Assembly: GCA_049520215.1 (NCBI GenBank)
Contig: JBEKPZ010000009.1
Span: 5,718-69,717, forward strand
Direction of reading: 5' to 3'
DNA length: 64,000 nucleotides
Source: Bog-159 sp049520215
Lineage (GTDB): Bacteria; Acidobacteriota; Terriglobia; Bryobacterales; Bryobacteraceae
The notes below the pieces were generated by a model, which saw nothing but the letters and a program-made list of their open reading frames with translations, was not told where the DNA came from and did no database searches. Shown piece by piece: positions 10,498-17,476 of the stretch. Numbering within the stretch: position 1 is the stretch's first letter; every line of letters starts with the position of its first letter. Both the position numbers and the translations under genes were made by a program.

Positions 10498-11384
10498 AGC
10501 TCTTTGCCAGTCAACACGCGGTAGGCCAGCCGGTACTTCTCGCTGGTCTTATCCGCGACGTCGTCCGGCAGCGGCGGCGCGGGCGGCTTCTTGTTCCATT
10601 GGATGGATTCCAGGTAATCGCGCACATACTGCTTATCGTAGGAAAGCTGTGGGCCTCCGGGCCTGTAGGTTTCCGCGGGCCAAAAGCGCGAAGAATCCGG
10701 CGTCAGCACTTCATCGCCCAGGACCAGTTCGCCGTCCACGAAGCCAAACTCGAATTTCGTATCGGCGATGATTACGCCTTTCGTCTCCGCGTAAGCCGCC
10801 GCGCGCGAATAGATCCGCAGCGTGAGATCGCGCAAACGCGCGCCCAATTCCGCGTCCACCAGTGAGCACATCGCTTCGAAGGAAATGTTCTCGTCATGGC
10901 CGCTCTGCGCCTTGGTGGACGGCGTGAAGATGGGCGCGGGCAGCCGGTCGCTTTCGTGCAATCCGGCGGGCAGCGGGACGCCGCAGACGGTGCCCTGCGC
11001 CTTGTATTCCTTCCAGCCCGATCCGGCCAGATAGCCGCGCGCCACGCATTCCACCTCGACCATTTGCGCGCGCTTCACCAGCATGGAGCGGCCTTCCAGT
11101 TGGCCGCGAAATTGCCGCAGCGCCGCCGGGTATTCGTCCACATTGGCCGTGAGGAAATGCGTAGGCGTCACATCGCGCAGGAAGTTGAACCAGAATATGG
11201 AAAGCTGCGTGAGGACTCTGCCTTTATCCGGTATGCCGGTGGGCAGGATGTAGTCGAACGCCGAAATGCGGTCGGTGGCGACAATCAGCAATTGTCCGTC
11301 CACGCGATATACGTCGCGCACTTTGCCTTGCGCGTGCTTTTCGATTCCGGGCAGTTCGGTATTGAGGATAACTGTGTCGGGCAT
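10494..11384 (-). CDS. purC: Phosphoribosylaminoimidazole-succinocarboxamide synthase (SAICAR synthetase)
   Basis: Catalyses ATP-dependent condensation of CAIR with aspartate in purine biosynthesis. The 296-residue protein has the family motifs KHAQGKVRDVY (nucleotide-binding loop), VATDRISAFDYILPTGIPDKG, and VECVARGYLAGSGWKEY. It also has the C-terminal ADTKFEFGFVDGELVLGDEVLTPDSSRFWP block. The length is typical of the long bacterial/yeast-like form. It is first in the purC-cvpA-fis-like-gph operon, each junction a four-base or near-immediate overlap. Confidence 0.97.
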   Translation of the reverse strand: MPDTVILNTELPGIEKHAQGKVRDVYRVDGQLLIVATDRISAFDYILPTGIPDKGRVLTQLSIFWFNFLRDVTPTHFLTANVDEYPAALRQFRGQLEGRSMLVKRAQMVEVECVARGYLAGSGWKEYKAQGTVCGVPLPAGLHESDRLPAPIFTPSTKAQSGHDENISFEAMCSLVDAELGARLRDLTLRIYSRAAAYAETKGVIIADTKFEFGFVDGELVLGDEVLTPDSSRFWPAETYRPGGPQLSYDKQYVRDYLESIQWNKKPPAPPLPDDVADKTSEKYRLAYRVLTGKEL

Positions 11385-11478
11385 CGTGGATCTTCAGGGA
11401 TCGTCTATCGGGGGAGTAACTCAAATAATAACGCGACTGCGTCATTTGTCAAACAACATTCTCGTACCCGAAGTCCCA

Positions 11479-12531
11479 TTACGTATGCACGTCGCCGCCA
11501 TCGTCGAACAGCGACTGCGCCAAGCCGCTGGAACTGCGCTCCCAGGCACTGGTGCGCCAGTTGTCGAATGCGTTGGAAACGCGCATCCAGGTGGCCGGGC
11601 TCAATAGGAACCGCTCGGCCAGTGCAAACACGTAAGGCTCGTAGAGGCGCCGCGCCTGCGCCAGTTTGGCGTCGAACTCCGCGGCGCTGGTGGGCGCGAT
11701 CCCGGCGGCTGCCAGCCCCGCTTTGAATTGCTCCAAAGCTTGGGCGGGGAGGCGATCCGGCTGCGGCGTGCGCGGCGGCGCATTCACAATCTGCGCCAGG
11801 TCCACCACCGTATGCCGTGCCATGGCGAAGGTCAGCCGCGCCTGCCAGGGCGCCAGGCCGTCGATGCCCGCAATCACCACCGCGCAAACGTCCAGGATGG
11901 CGGTGAGCGCCGCCAGCCACGATTGGTTATCGTGCTGCGAGCGGAAGTATGCCAGCACCGGATACGATATGTAGGTCTCCAGCAGGTCCGCCGACCAGAT
12001 CTCCCACTCCCGCAACAGTTCGTCGATGGCCGCCAGGCCGTGGCCTGTCGCATAACGCCGGAGAAGCTCGGCGGCCGTGGGGGGCGATCCGGCGCGCGCA
12101 TCAAGTAGCAAAATGCTGGTCTCCCGCTTCGCAAAGGATTGGTACAATACCGGGAGATAGCTGATCACCAATGCCAGGAAACCGAAGCCGGTGCCGGCCT
12201 CGAGCATGAGCACCGCGCGCGCCATGCGCGTGTGCGGCACTCCCATTCCCAGGGTGATGAACGTGGTGCCGCTCAGGTAGACGCTTTCGGAGAAGCTCAT
12301 CTGGGGCGGCCCCACCGACCACTGCACCAGCGCAAAGGCCAGGATCATCCCGGTCGCCCACACCACGATCAGAAACAGCAGCGAGAGGGGCCCGTAGAAG
12401 CTGAGATAGCGTTCGCGGCGTTTGTTGGAGCGCACCCGCCGCGCCAGCCACGACCACACGGCCCAGGTAGACAAATAGAATAGCCGGCTCAGCCGCAAGC
12501 GCCGCGCCACGCGCCGCGGCAGGATGATCAC
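11479..12531 (-). CDS. Ion-channel-like membrane protein, N-terminus possibly frameshifted
   Basis: The called start is GTG 12531, giving 350 residues. Two hydrophobic segments (about 48-72 and 107-128) flank SGTTFITLGMG, which resembles the selectivity-filter loop of two-TM potassium channels without the exact TVGYG. A long, mostly helical cytoplasmic domain follows. Reading upstream in frame gives WDGFE before VIILPRRV; from memory, WDxFExxxLPRRV is conserved in homologues. A plausible start (ATG 12571, MTVLAAIFV) exists only in the next frame. The true gene may therefore have lost its first helix to a small indel. Ion specificity is unknown. Confidence 0.65.
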   Translation of the reverse strand: MIILPRRVARRLRLSRLFYLSTWAVWSWLARRVRSNKRRERYLSFYGPLSLLFLIVVWATGMILAFALVQWSVGPPQMSFSESVYLSGTTFITLGMGVPHTRMARAVLMLEAGTGFGFLALVISYLPVLYQSFAKRETSILLLDARAGSPPTAAELLRRYATGHGLAAIDELLREWEIWSADLLETYISYPVLAYFRSQHDNQSWLAALTAILDVCAVVIAGIDGLAPWQARLTFAMARHTVVDLAQIVNAPPRTPQPDRLPAQALEQFKAGLAAAGIAPTSAAEFDAKLAQARRLYEPYVFALAERFLLSPATWMRVSNAFDNWRTSAWERSSSGLAQSLFDDGGDVHT

Positions 12532-12591
12532 TTCGAAGCCATCCCACGAAAATGGCGGCCAGCACAGTCATGCGAGATTCCTTTCAGAATT

Positions 12592-12712
12592 GTGGGGCAG
12601 GCCCTCGGCCTGCGGCGGCCTCCCAGGCCGCCTCTTTTGGTTGCGGCTATGCTTCTCTGTGGGGCGGGACTCCAGTCCTGCGCGGGTTCTCCAGGACCCG
12701 CTCTGCGCGCCG
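12592..12712 (+). repeat. Modular hairpin repeat, copy 3 (double element)
   Basis: Two elements in series. The first starts GTGGGGCAGG at 12592 and has hairpins GCAGGC.../GCCTGC and GGCGGCC/GGCCGCC, followed by TCTTTTGGTTGCGG. The second starts near 12659 with GGGGCGGGACTCCAGTCC and a GCGGGTTCTCCAGGACCCGC hairpin. It occupies most of the 209-base gap between two reverse-strand genes. Confidence 0.75.
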
Positions 12713-12740
12713 CGGAGGGCCGGCGTGGACGTCCGCCGCA

Positions 12741-13136
12741 TCATTCCCCGGATCTCCGTAGTGCTTCTTTCAGCACCTCCGGCAACGCCTGCGCCCGCCC
12801 CGCCGGTCCCATGCATACCACCACAATCGATCCGTTGGCGGCCGTGACACCCTCCATCATCGCGGCGAACTCCAGCGTATAAGACGACGTTCCCACGCGC
12901 TTCACCGACACGGCGATATCCAGTTCGTCGTCGAAGCCCACCGCCGACCGGTACTCGCATTCCACACGCACGCGCGGAAAGACCACATCCGTCGCGTCGC
13001 GATAGCGGTATCCGAGCGAGCGCAGAAACTCGATTTCCGCGGACTCGAAGTACCGGAGCATGGCTGTGAAGTGGATTCGTCCGGAAGCGTCCGTATCGGG
13101 GAACGCCACCCGGACGCGGTGCGTGAAATTTGGCAT
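12741..13136 (-). CDS. Acyl-CoA thioesterase, hotdog fold (4HBT/YbgC-like)
   Basis: A 131-residue single hotdog domain. The N-terminal RVAFPDTDASGRIHFTAMLRYFESAEIEFLRSLG carries the catalytic aspartate region of the 4-hydroxybenzoyl-CoA thioesterase/YbgC family (usual form DxDxxGHVxxxxYxxxxE), with R-I-H in place of G-H-V. It should hydrolyse acyl-CoA thioesters in the cytoplasm; the substrate is unknown. It begins five bases after the stop of the secreted-protein gene and is probably co-transcribed with it. Confidence 0.82.
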   Translation of the reverse strand: MPNFTHRVRVAFPDTDASGRIHFTAMLRYFESAEIEFLRSLGYRYRDATDVVFPRVRVECEYRSAVGFDDELDIAVSVKRVGTSSYTLEFAAMMEGVTAANGSIVVVCMGPAGRAQALPEVLKEALRRSGE

Positions 13137-13141
13137 GGGTT

Positions 13142-13858
13142 CTATTTTTCGGGTTTGGCGAAGGCAGCGTCCGCCAGCGGCGCGTTGTTCTTAATCTCGG
13201 CGAATTTGAAGATCATGGTGTTATCGGGCGCTCGCTGCTCGATGACGAAAGGCAGCTTCAGTCCGTCCACGTCCCGGTAATCCTTGAACAGCATTTCGTA
13301 TTGTACGATGCCATCCTCCAGCGTGACACGCTCGAAGTCGCGCTTCACCAGCAGTCCGGTTTCCGCATCGAAGTAGAGCTTCTCGGCGGGACCGGCGGCC
13401 GGCGTGGCCTCCACCACGTAAAGGGAGTGCCCGTCCACCTTGAAAACTCCGGCCGTCTCCATCTTTGGATACAGTTCCTTGAGCCGTACTTCGCGGTAGA
13501 AACCGTGATCCCGCTGGGCAACCGCCAGGTCCGCCTTGCTCATGGCATGCGTGCCCGAATCGGGATCCTTTTTCCAACCGTTGTCGCCGTCCAGGACCGT
13601 CTCCACCACGCCATAGCCGGGAATGTCCATCGTCAGGCGGAAACTGCCCGGCGCCTTCGCCACCACCAGCGCCGTGCCGGTTACATTGTCGTCCGGAATC
13701 TCGACGGTGCCCTTCATGGCGCGCGTGGTAACCTTCTCGTAGGCGGCTTGTCCGCCCAGAGCCTGCGTGTACGCGCTCAGGATCCGATCGACGCTGGTCT
13801 GAGCCAGCGCGGGCGCCGCGGCTGCCAGCGCCAGTAAGCAGTATTGCCGGTAACTCAT
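13142..13858 (-). CDS. Secreted protein, LolA-like outer-membrane lipoprotein-sorting fold (tentative)
   Basis: From ATG 13858 the product is 238 residues with a signal peptide (LLALAAAAPALAQ). The mature part starts SVDRILSAYTQALGGQAAYEKVTTRAMKGTVEIP. It is beta-rich with a run such as LYFDAETGLLVKRDFERV and YEMLFKDYRDVDGLKLPFVIE, a pattern seen in periplasmic LolA/LolB-like proteins common in Acidobacteria. A longer in-frame start at 13897 is unlikely because it would precede the signal peptide with charged residues. It is divergent from the TIGR00300 gene and upstream of the thioesterase. Confidence 0.7.
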   Translation of the reverse strand: MSYRQYCLLALAAAAPALAQTSVDRILSAYTQALGGQAAYEKVTTRAMKGTVEIPDDNVTGTALVVAKAPGSFRLTMDIPGYGVVETVLDGDNGWKKDPDSGTHAMSKADLAVAQRDHGFYREVRLKELYPKMETAGVFKVDGHSLYVVEATPAAGPAEKLYFDAETGLLVKRDFERVTLEDGIVQYEMLFKDYRDVDGLKLPFVIEQRAPDNTMIFKFAEIKNNAPLADAAFAKPEK

Positions 13859-13901
13859 GGGAACCTCCGGGACCGCGGAGCGGAACGCGCGGCCCACAGT
13901 C

Positions 13902-13907
13902 TACAAT
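13902..13907 (+). promoter_or_regulatory. -10 box of the TIGR00300-queF operon
   Basis: A perfect TACAAT nine bases upstream of the ATG at 13917. The intervening AAATCTTTT has no ribosome-binding site. Confidence 0.5.
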
Positions 13908-13916
13908 AAATCTTTT

Positions 13917-15131
13917 ATGCCTGTACAGGAAGTTGTCGAAGCGGAAGGCCACCTGATCGACTCCCACGTGATGGAGAACATCTTCGACAAGGTGGTCGAG
14001 CATCACGGCCGCTTCGAGGTGGAGCAGTTTCGCATCGGCCGCACCAACAGCGAGCCCTCCTACCTGCGCCTGAAGGTGGAAGCGCCTTCCAGCGAGCTGA
14101 TGGCGCACCTGCTCGAAGACCTGCTGTCGCTGGGCTGCGCGGCGGTGGATTCGGGCGACGCCGCCACACGCGCCGTCGAGCGCGATTGCTGCGCGCCGGA
14201 AGATTTCTACTCCTCCACCAATCACCGCACCTTCGTGCGCCTCAACCAGAAGTGGATCGAGGTGGAGAGCCAGCGCATGGATGCGTTGATTGTCATCGCG
14301 GACGGCCGCGCCTGGTGCCGCCGCTTGCGCGATATCCGGGCGGGCGACCGCGTGGTGGTGGGCATGCGCGGCATCCGCGTGGCGCCCGAATCGAAGGAGC
14401 GCGACCGGCTGTCGTTCGCCTTCATGTCCAATGGCATCTCGTCGGAGCGGCAGGTGGAGACGGCCGTCCGGCAGACCGCGGCCTTGATCCGGCAGGCACT
14501 GGAGCAGAAGCTCAAGGTGGTCGTGGTGGCGGGTCCGGTAGTGGTCCATACCGGCGGCGTGCAGGGCCTGGCGAGGCTGATCCAGGGCGGCTTCGTACAC
14601 GCGCTCCTCAGCGGCAACGCCCTCGGCGTACACGACGCCGAGGCGGCGCTGTTCGGCACTTCGCTGGGCGTGCGGCTGGCCGATGGACGGCAGGAAGAGC
14701 ACGGGCATCGCAATCACATGCGCGCCATCAACGCCATCTATCATGCGGGCGGAGTGCGCCAGGCGGTGGAGGCGGGACGCCTGCCCAGCGGCATCCTCTA
14801 CGAATGCGTGCGCGCCAACGTGCCGTTCGTGCTGGCCGGCAGCTTGCGCGACGATGGTCCGCTGCCCGATACCATCACCGATATGAATGCCGCCCAGGAC
14901 GCCTACGCCGAGCAGCTTAAGGGCGCCGGACTGGTCTTGTGCCTGGGGTCCATGCTGCATTCCATCGCCACCGGCAACATGCTGCCAAGCTGGGTGAAGA
15001 TCGTGTGCGTGGATATCAACCCCGCCGTGGCCACCAAGGTGAGCGACCGCGGCACGGGACAAGCCGTGGGCGTGGTGGCGGACGTCGGCATGTTCCTCGA
15101 CCTGCTGGCCAAGAACATGGTGCAGCCATGA
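13917..15131 (+). CDS. TIGR00300 family protein (LOR/SDH-type, archaeal-type ornithine cyclodeaminase-like)
   Basis: A 404-residue protein recognised by its opening VVEAEGHLIDSHVMENIFDKVVEHHGRFEVEQFRIGRTNSEPSYLRL and by YNAGNALGVHD-like and NDMNAAQ-type segments (LLSGNALGVHDAEAALFGTSLG; ITDMNAAQDAYAEQLKGAGLVL). The family shares a domain with plant LOR/SDH and with ArgZ/AgrE; archaeal members have been reported as ornithine cyclodeaminases that convert ornithine to proline with NAD. That activity is plausible but not shown here. ATG 13917 is chosen because the conserved N-terminus begins there. It overlaps queF by four bases (ATGA). Confidence 0.8.
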   Translation: MPVQEVVEAEGHLIDSHVMENIFDKVVEHHGRFEVEQFRIGRTNSEPSYLRLKVEAPSSELMAHLLEDLLSLGCAAVDSGDAATRAVERDCCAPEDFYSSTNHRTFVRLNQKWIEVESQRMDALIVIADGRAWCRRLRDIRAGDRVVVGMRGIRVAPESKERDRLSFAFMSNGISSERQVETAVRQTAALIRQALEQKLKVVVVAGPVVVHTGGVQGLARLIQGGFVHALLSGNALGVHDAEAALFGTSLGVRLADGRQEEHGHRNHMRAINAIYHAGGVRQAVEAGRLPSGILYECVRANVPFVLAGSLRDDGPLPDTITDMNAAQDAYAEQLKGAGLVLCLGSMLHSIATGNMLPSWVKIVCVDINPAVATKVSDRGTGQAVGVVADVGMFLDLLAKNMVQP

Positions 15132-15538
15132 AGCGCGCCTATACCGACGAACACGCCGCGGCCGGAATCGATGCCGCCCTGCCCGAAATCGAGACGTGGC
15201 CCAACCAGTTTCCCGATTACGAGATCGAGATCGCCATCCCGGAGTTCACCTCCATGTGCCCCAAGACCGGGCTGCCGGATTTTGGCAAACTGACGCTCCG
15301 CTATGTGCCGGACAAAAAATGCCTGGAGCTGAAATCGCTGAAGATGTATTTGCTGGCCTATCGCAATCTGGGCATCTTCTACGAGAATGTAGTGAACCGG
15401 TTCCTGCGCGACGTAGTGGCGGCCGCCAAGCCCGTGAGCGCCACGGTTACCGGCGAATTCACGCCGCGCGGCGGACTGCATTCCAAGATCACGGCGGCAT
15501 GGTTGAAGCCGGGGAGCAAGCCACGTGGACACCGATGA
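15128..15538 (+). CDS. queF: NADPH-dependent 7-cyano-7-deazaguanine reductase (preQ1 synthase)
   Basis: Reduces preQ0 to preQ1 in queuosine biosynthesis. The 136-residue product is the short, unimodular QueF type. The catalytic cysteine is C44 in EFTSMCPKTGLPDFG with D51 nearby, and the NADPH/substrate region LELKSLKMYLLAYRNLGIFYENVVNRF follows. No other queuosine genes are in the window. The ATG overlaps the TIGR00300 stop. The 3' end overlaps the start of the methyltransferase by 14 bases. Confidence 0.95.
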   Translation: MKRAYTDEHAAAGIDAALPEIETWPNQFPDYEIEIAIPEFTSMCPKTGLPDFGKLTLRYVPDKKCLELKSLKMYLLAYRNLGIFYENVVNRFLRDVVAAAKPVSATVTGEFTPRGGLHSKITAAWLKPGSKPRGHR

Positions 15539-16889
15539 ATTGACCGCCATTCTGCAGGAGGTGCGCGACCGCGTTCGCACGCGACATCCGGAGTCGCCGG
15601 CTTCTGGCGGCGGGCTGCCCGACCTCATGCCTCTGCTGCACGCGCGCGATGCCGCGGAGGCCAAGGTGGCGGCTATCGGCACAGTGAATCCGCGGGCGGG
15701 CGGGCCGCTGAACTGGCTGGCGCAACAGGCGAAGAAGGCCGTCGCCAGGGCGCTCGACTGGCACGTGCGGGAGCAGGTGGAGTTCAACCGCAACGTAATG
15801 GCCTGCGTACAGGCCACTCTGGAGGCTCTCGAAGAGACCCGCCGCACGCTGGCCGCGTTTGGGCAGATTCAGGAAGAAACGCGCGAGCTAAAAGACATCC
15901 GCTCGCACTGGGTGGATTGGCGGCAGGAGTGGGAACACCGGCTGGTGGTTAACGAAACGAAGTTGCTGCGCGGTCTGGCAGAACTTAATGCCGCTTTCCA
16001 GCATCGCACCGGGCAAAACGAGAGCTTCTTCCGGGAACAAATCAAGTTGCAGCATACCGACTTCGAAGGCGCGCTGGACCGCTATGGAATGGACATCCAG
16101 AAGCGCCTGTGGGCGGATATGGAACGCATCCGGAAGGACTACGATCACCTGATTCATTCGGAATTGCGGCTGATCCGGCAGCGCGCGGCGACGAGTCAGC
16201 CAAGCGCCGCCGCGCCGCCCTCACCGCCGCCGCCAATGCCCCCGCCGGCGCAGCCCGAATTCGACTACGCCCGCTTCGCCGAGCGCTTCCGCGGTTCGGA
16301 AGACTACGTCAAGAAAGGTCAACAGTTCTACTTGCCGTACTTCACCGGGTGCCGCGAGGTGCTGGATATCGGCTGCGGGCGCGGCGAATTCCTGGAGTTG
16401 ATGCGCGACGCCGGCGTGGCGGCGCATGGCATCGACTTGAGCCGGGAATCCGTGGACTTATGCCGCCAAAAGGGCTTCGAGGCGGACGTCGCCGATCTGT
16501 TCGTCTATCTTGCGGATCTGCCGGAAGCCTCGCTGGACGGCATTTTCAGCGCGCAGGTAGTGGAGCATCTGCCGCCCGAACGCCTGCCGGACATGATTCG
16601 CCTGGCGGCGTCGCGGCTCCAGCGCGACGGCGTGCTGGCTATCGAAACACCCAATCCGGAGTGCCTGGCCATTTTCGCGAGTCACTTCTATCTCGACCCG
16701 ACGCACACCCGCCCGGTGCCGCACGCTTTGCTGGCGTTCTACATGGAAGAGTACGGGCTGGGCGGAATCGAGGTGCACCGGCTCTCGCCGGCGATTGAAT
16801 CCATGCCCGCATTGGCCGGCCTCGCCGAAGATTTCCGCGAGGCGTTCTTCGGGGGCCTGGATTACGCGATTATCGGGAGGAAGCTATAA
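15525..16889 (+). CDS. Coiled-coil protein with C-terminal SAM-dependent methyltransferase domain
   Basis: 454 residues from GTG 15525. Residues about 85-215 are a long helical, probably coiled-coil region, followed by a proline-rich linker (225-243). A class I methyltransferase domain occupies 245-454: motif I is VLDIGCGRGEF (279-289), with acidic GIDLS and the post-motif FSAQVVEHLP. This layout resembles bacterial methyltransferases linked to surface polysaccharide synthesis, where the coiled coil sets assembly or chain length; the substrate is not evident here. The stop TAA is embedded in the ATAA from which the next gene may start. Confidence 0.8.
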   Translation: MDTDELTAILQEVRDRVRTRHPESPASGGGLPDLMPLLHARDAAEAKVAAIGTVNPRAGGPLNWLAQQAKKAVARALDWHVREQVEFNRNVMACVQATLEALEETRRTLAAFGQIQEETRELKDIRSHWVDWRQEWEHRLVVNETKLLRGLAELNAAFQHRTGQNESFFREQIKLQHTDFEGALDRYGMDIQKRLWADMERIRKDYDHLIHSELRLIRQRAATSQPSAAAPPSPPPPMPPPAQPEFDYARFAERFRGSEDYVKKGQQFYLPYFTGCREVLDIGCGRGEFLELMRDAGVAAHGIDLSRESVDLCRQKGFEADVADLFVYLADLPEASLDGIFSAQVVEHLPPERLPDMIRLAASRLQRDGVLAIETPNPECLAIFASHFYLDPTHTRPVPHALLAFYMEEYGLGGIEVHRLSPAIESMPALAGLAEDFREAFFGGLDYAIIGRKL

Positions 16890-17476
16890 CTCGTCCAGGC
16901 GGGCCCCGCGAGATCGAGATCAAGCTGGCGCTTGCGGACACCGCCACGGGACGCCGCCTGCTGCGCGCCGCCGGGTTCCGTATATCCAAGCGCCGCCTCT
17001 TCGAGGCCAATACCCTCTTCGATACCGCGCCGGGCGCGCTGCGCGGCAAGGGCTGCCTGCTGCGCGTCCGCGAGGCCGGCACGCAGGGTATTCTGACTTA
17101 CAAGGGCAGGGAAACCATCGGCAAGTACAAGGACCGCGAAGAACTGGAAGTCGAGGTATCCGATCCGCACCGGCTGAGTGAGATGCTGACCCGCCTGGAT
17201 TTCCTCCCCACGTTCCGATACGAGAAGTTCCGCACCGAATACCGCCGCCCCGGTGAAGCGGGCGTAGCCACGCTCGACGAGACCCCCATCGGAGTGTATC
17301 TGGAATTGGAAGGCGCGCCCCGCTGGATCGACCGCACGGCGCGTCGGCTGGGGTTTGCGGAATCGGACTACAGCACCGCGAGTTACGGCGGTCTGTATGC
17401 GGATTACTGCCGCACACATGGCCTGCCGGTCACGCACATGACGTGGGGCAGACCGCTGGGCCGTCGCCCTTCATGA
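16886..17476 (+). CDS. CYTH-domain protein (class IV adenylate cyclase / ThTPase-like), apparent ATA start
   Basis: The reading frame encodes the CYTH signature EIEIK close to its N-terminus, then a FDTAPGALRGKGCLLRVRE strand, YKGRE, KYKDREELEVEV and TLDETPIGVYLELEG. These are the acidic and basic residues lining the triphosphate tunnel. No ATG, GTG or TTG occurs in the open frame before 17183, and starting there would delete half the tunnel including EIEIK. GGAGG at 16876-16880 lies five bases before ATA 16886, which overlaps the methyltransferase stop. From that ATA the product is 196 residues, a normal CYTH length. Programmed frameshifting from the methyltransferase is an alternative. The substrate could be ATP, thiamine triphosphate or tripolyphosphate. 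Confidence 0.75.
   Translation: MTRPGGPREIEIKLALADTATGRRLLRAAGFRISKRRLFEANTLFDTAPGALRGKGCLLRVREAGTQGILTYKGRETIGKYKDREELEVEVSDPHRLSEMLTRLDFLPTFRYEKFRTEYRRPGEAGVATLDETPIGVYLELEGAPRWIDRTARRLGFAESDYSTASYGGLYADYCRTHGLPVTHMTWGRPLGRRPS

Noticed and set aside
13221..15062. Reverse-strand ORF of 613 codons across the TIGR00300 gene
   Set aside because: Antisense to a recognised family; no domain or start signal of its own.
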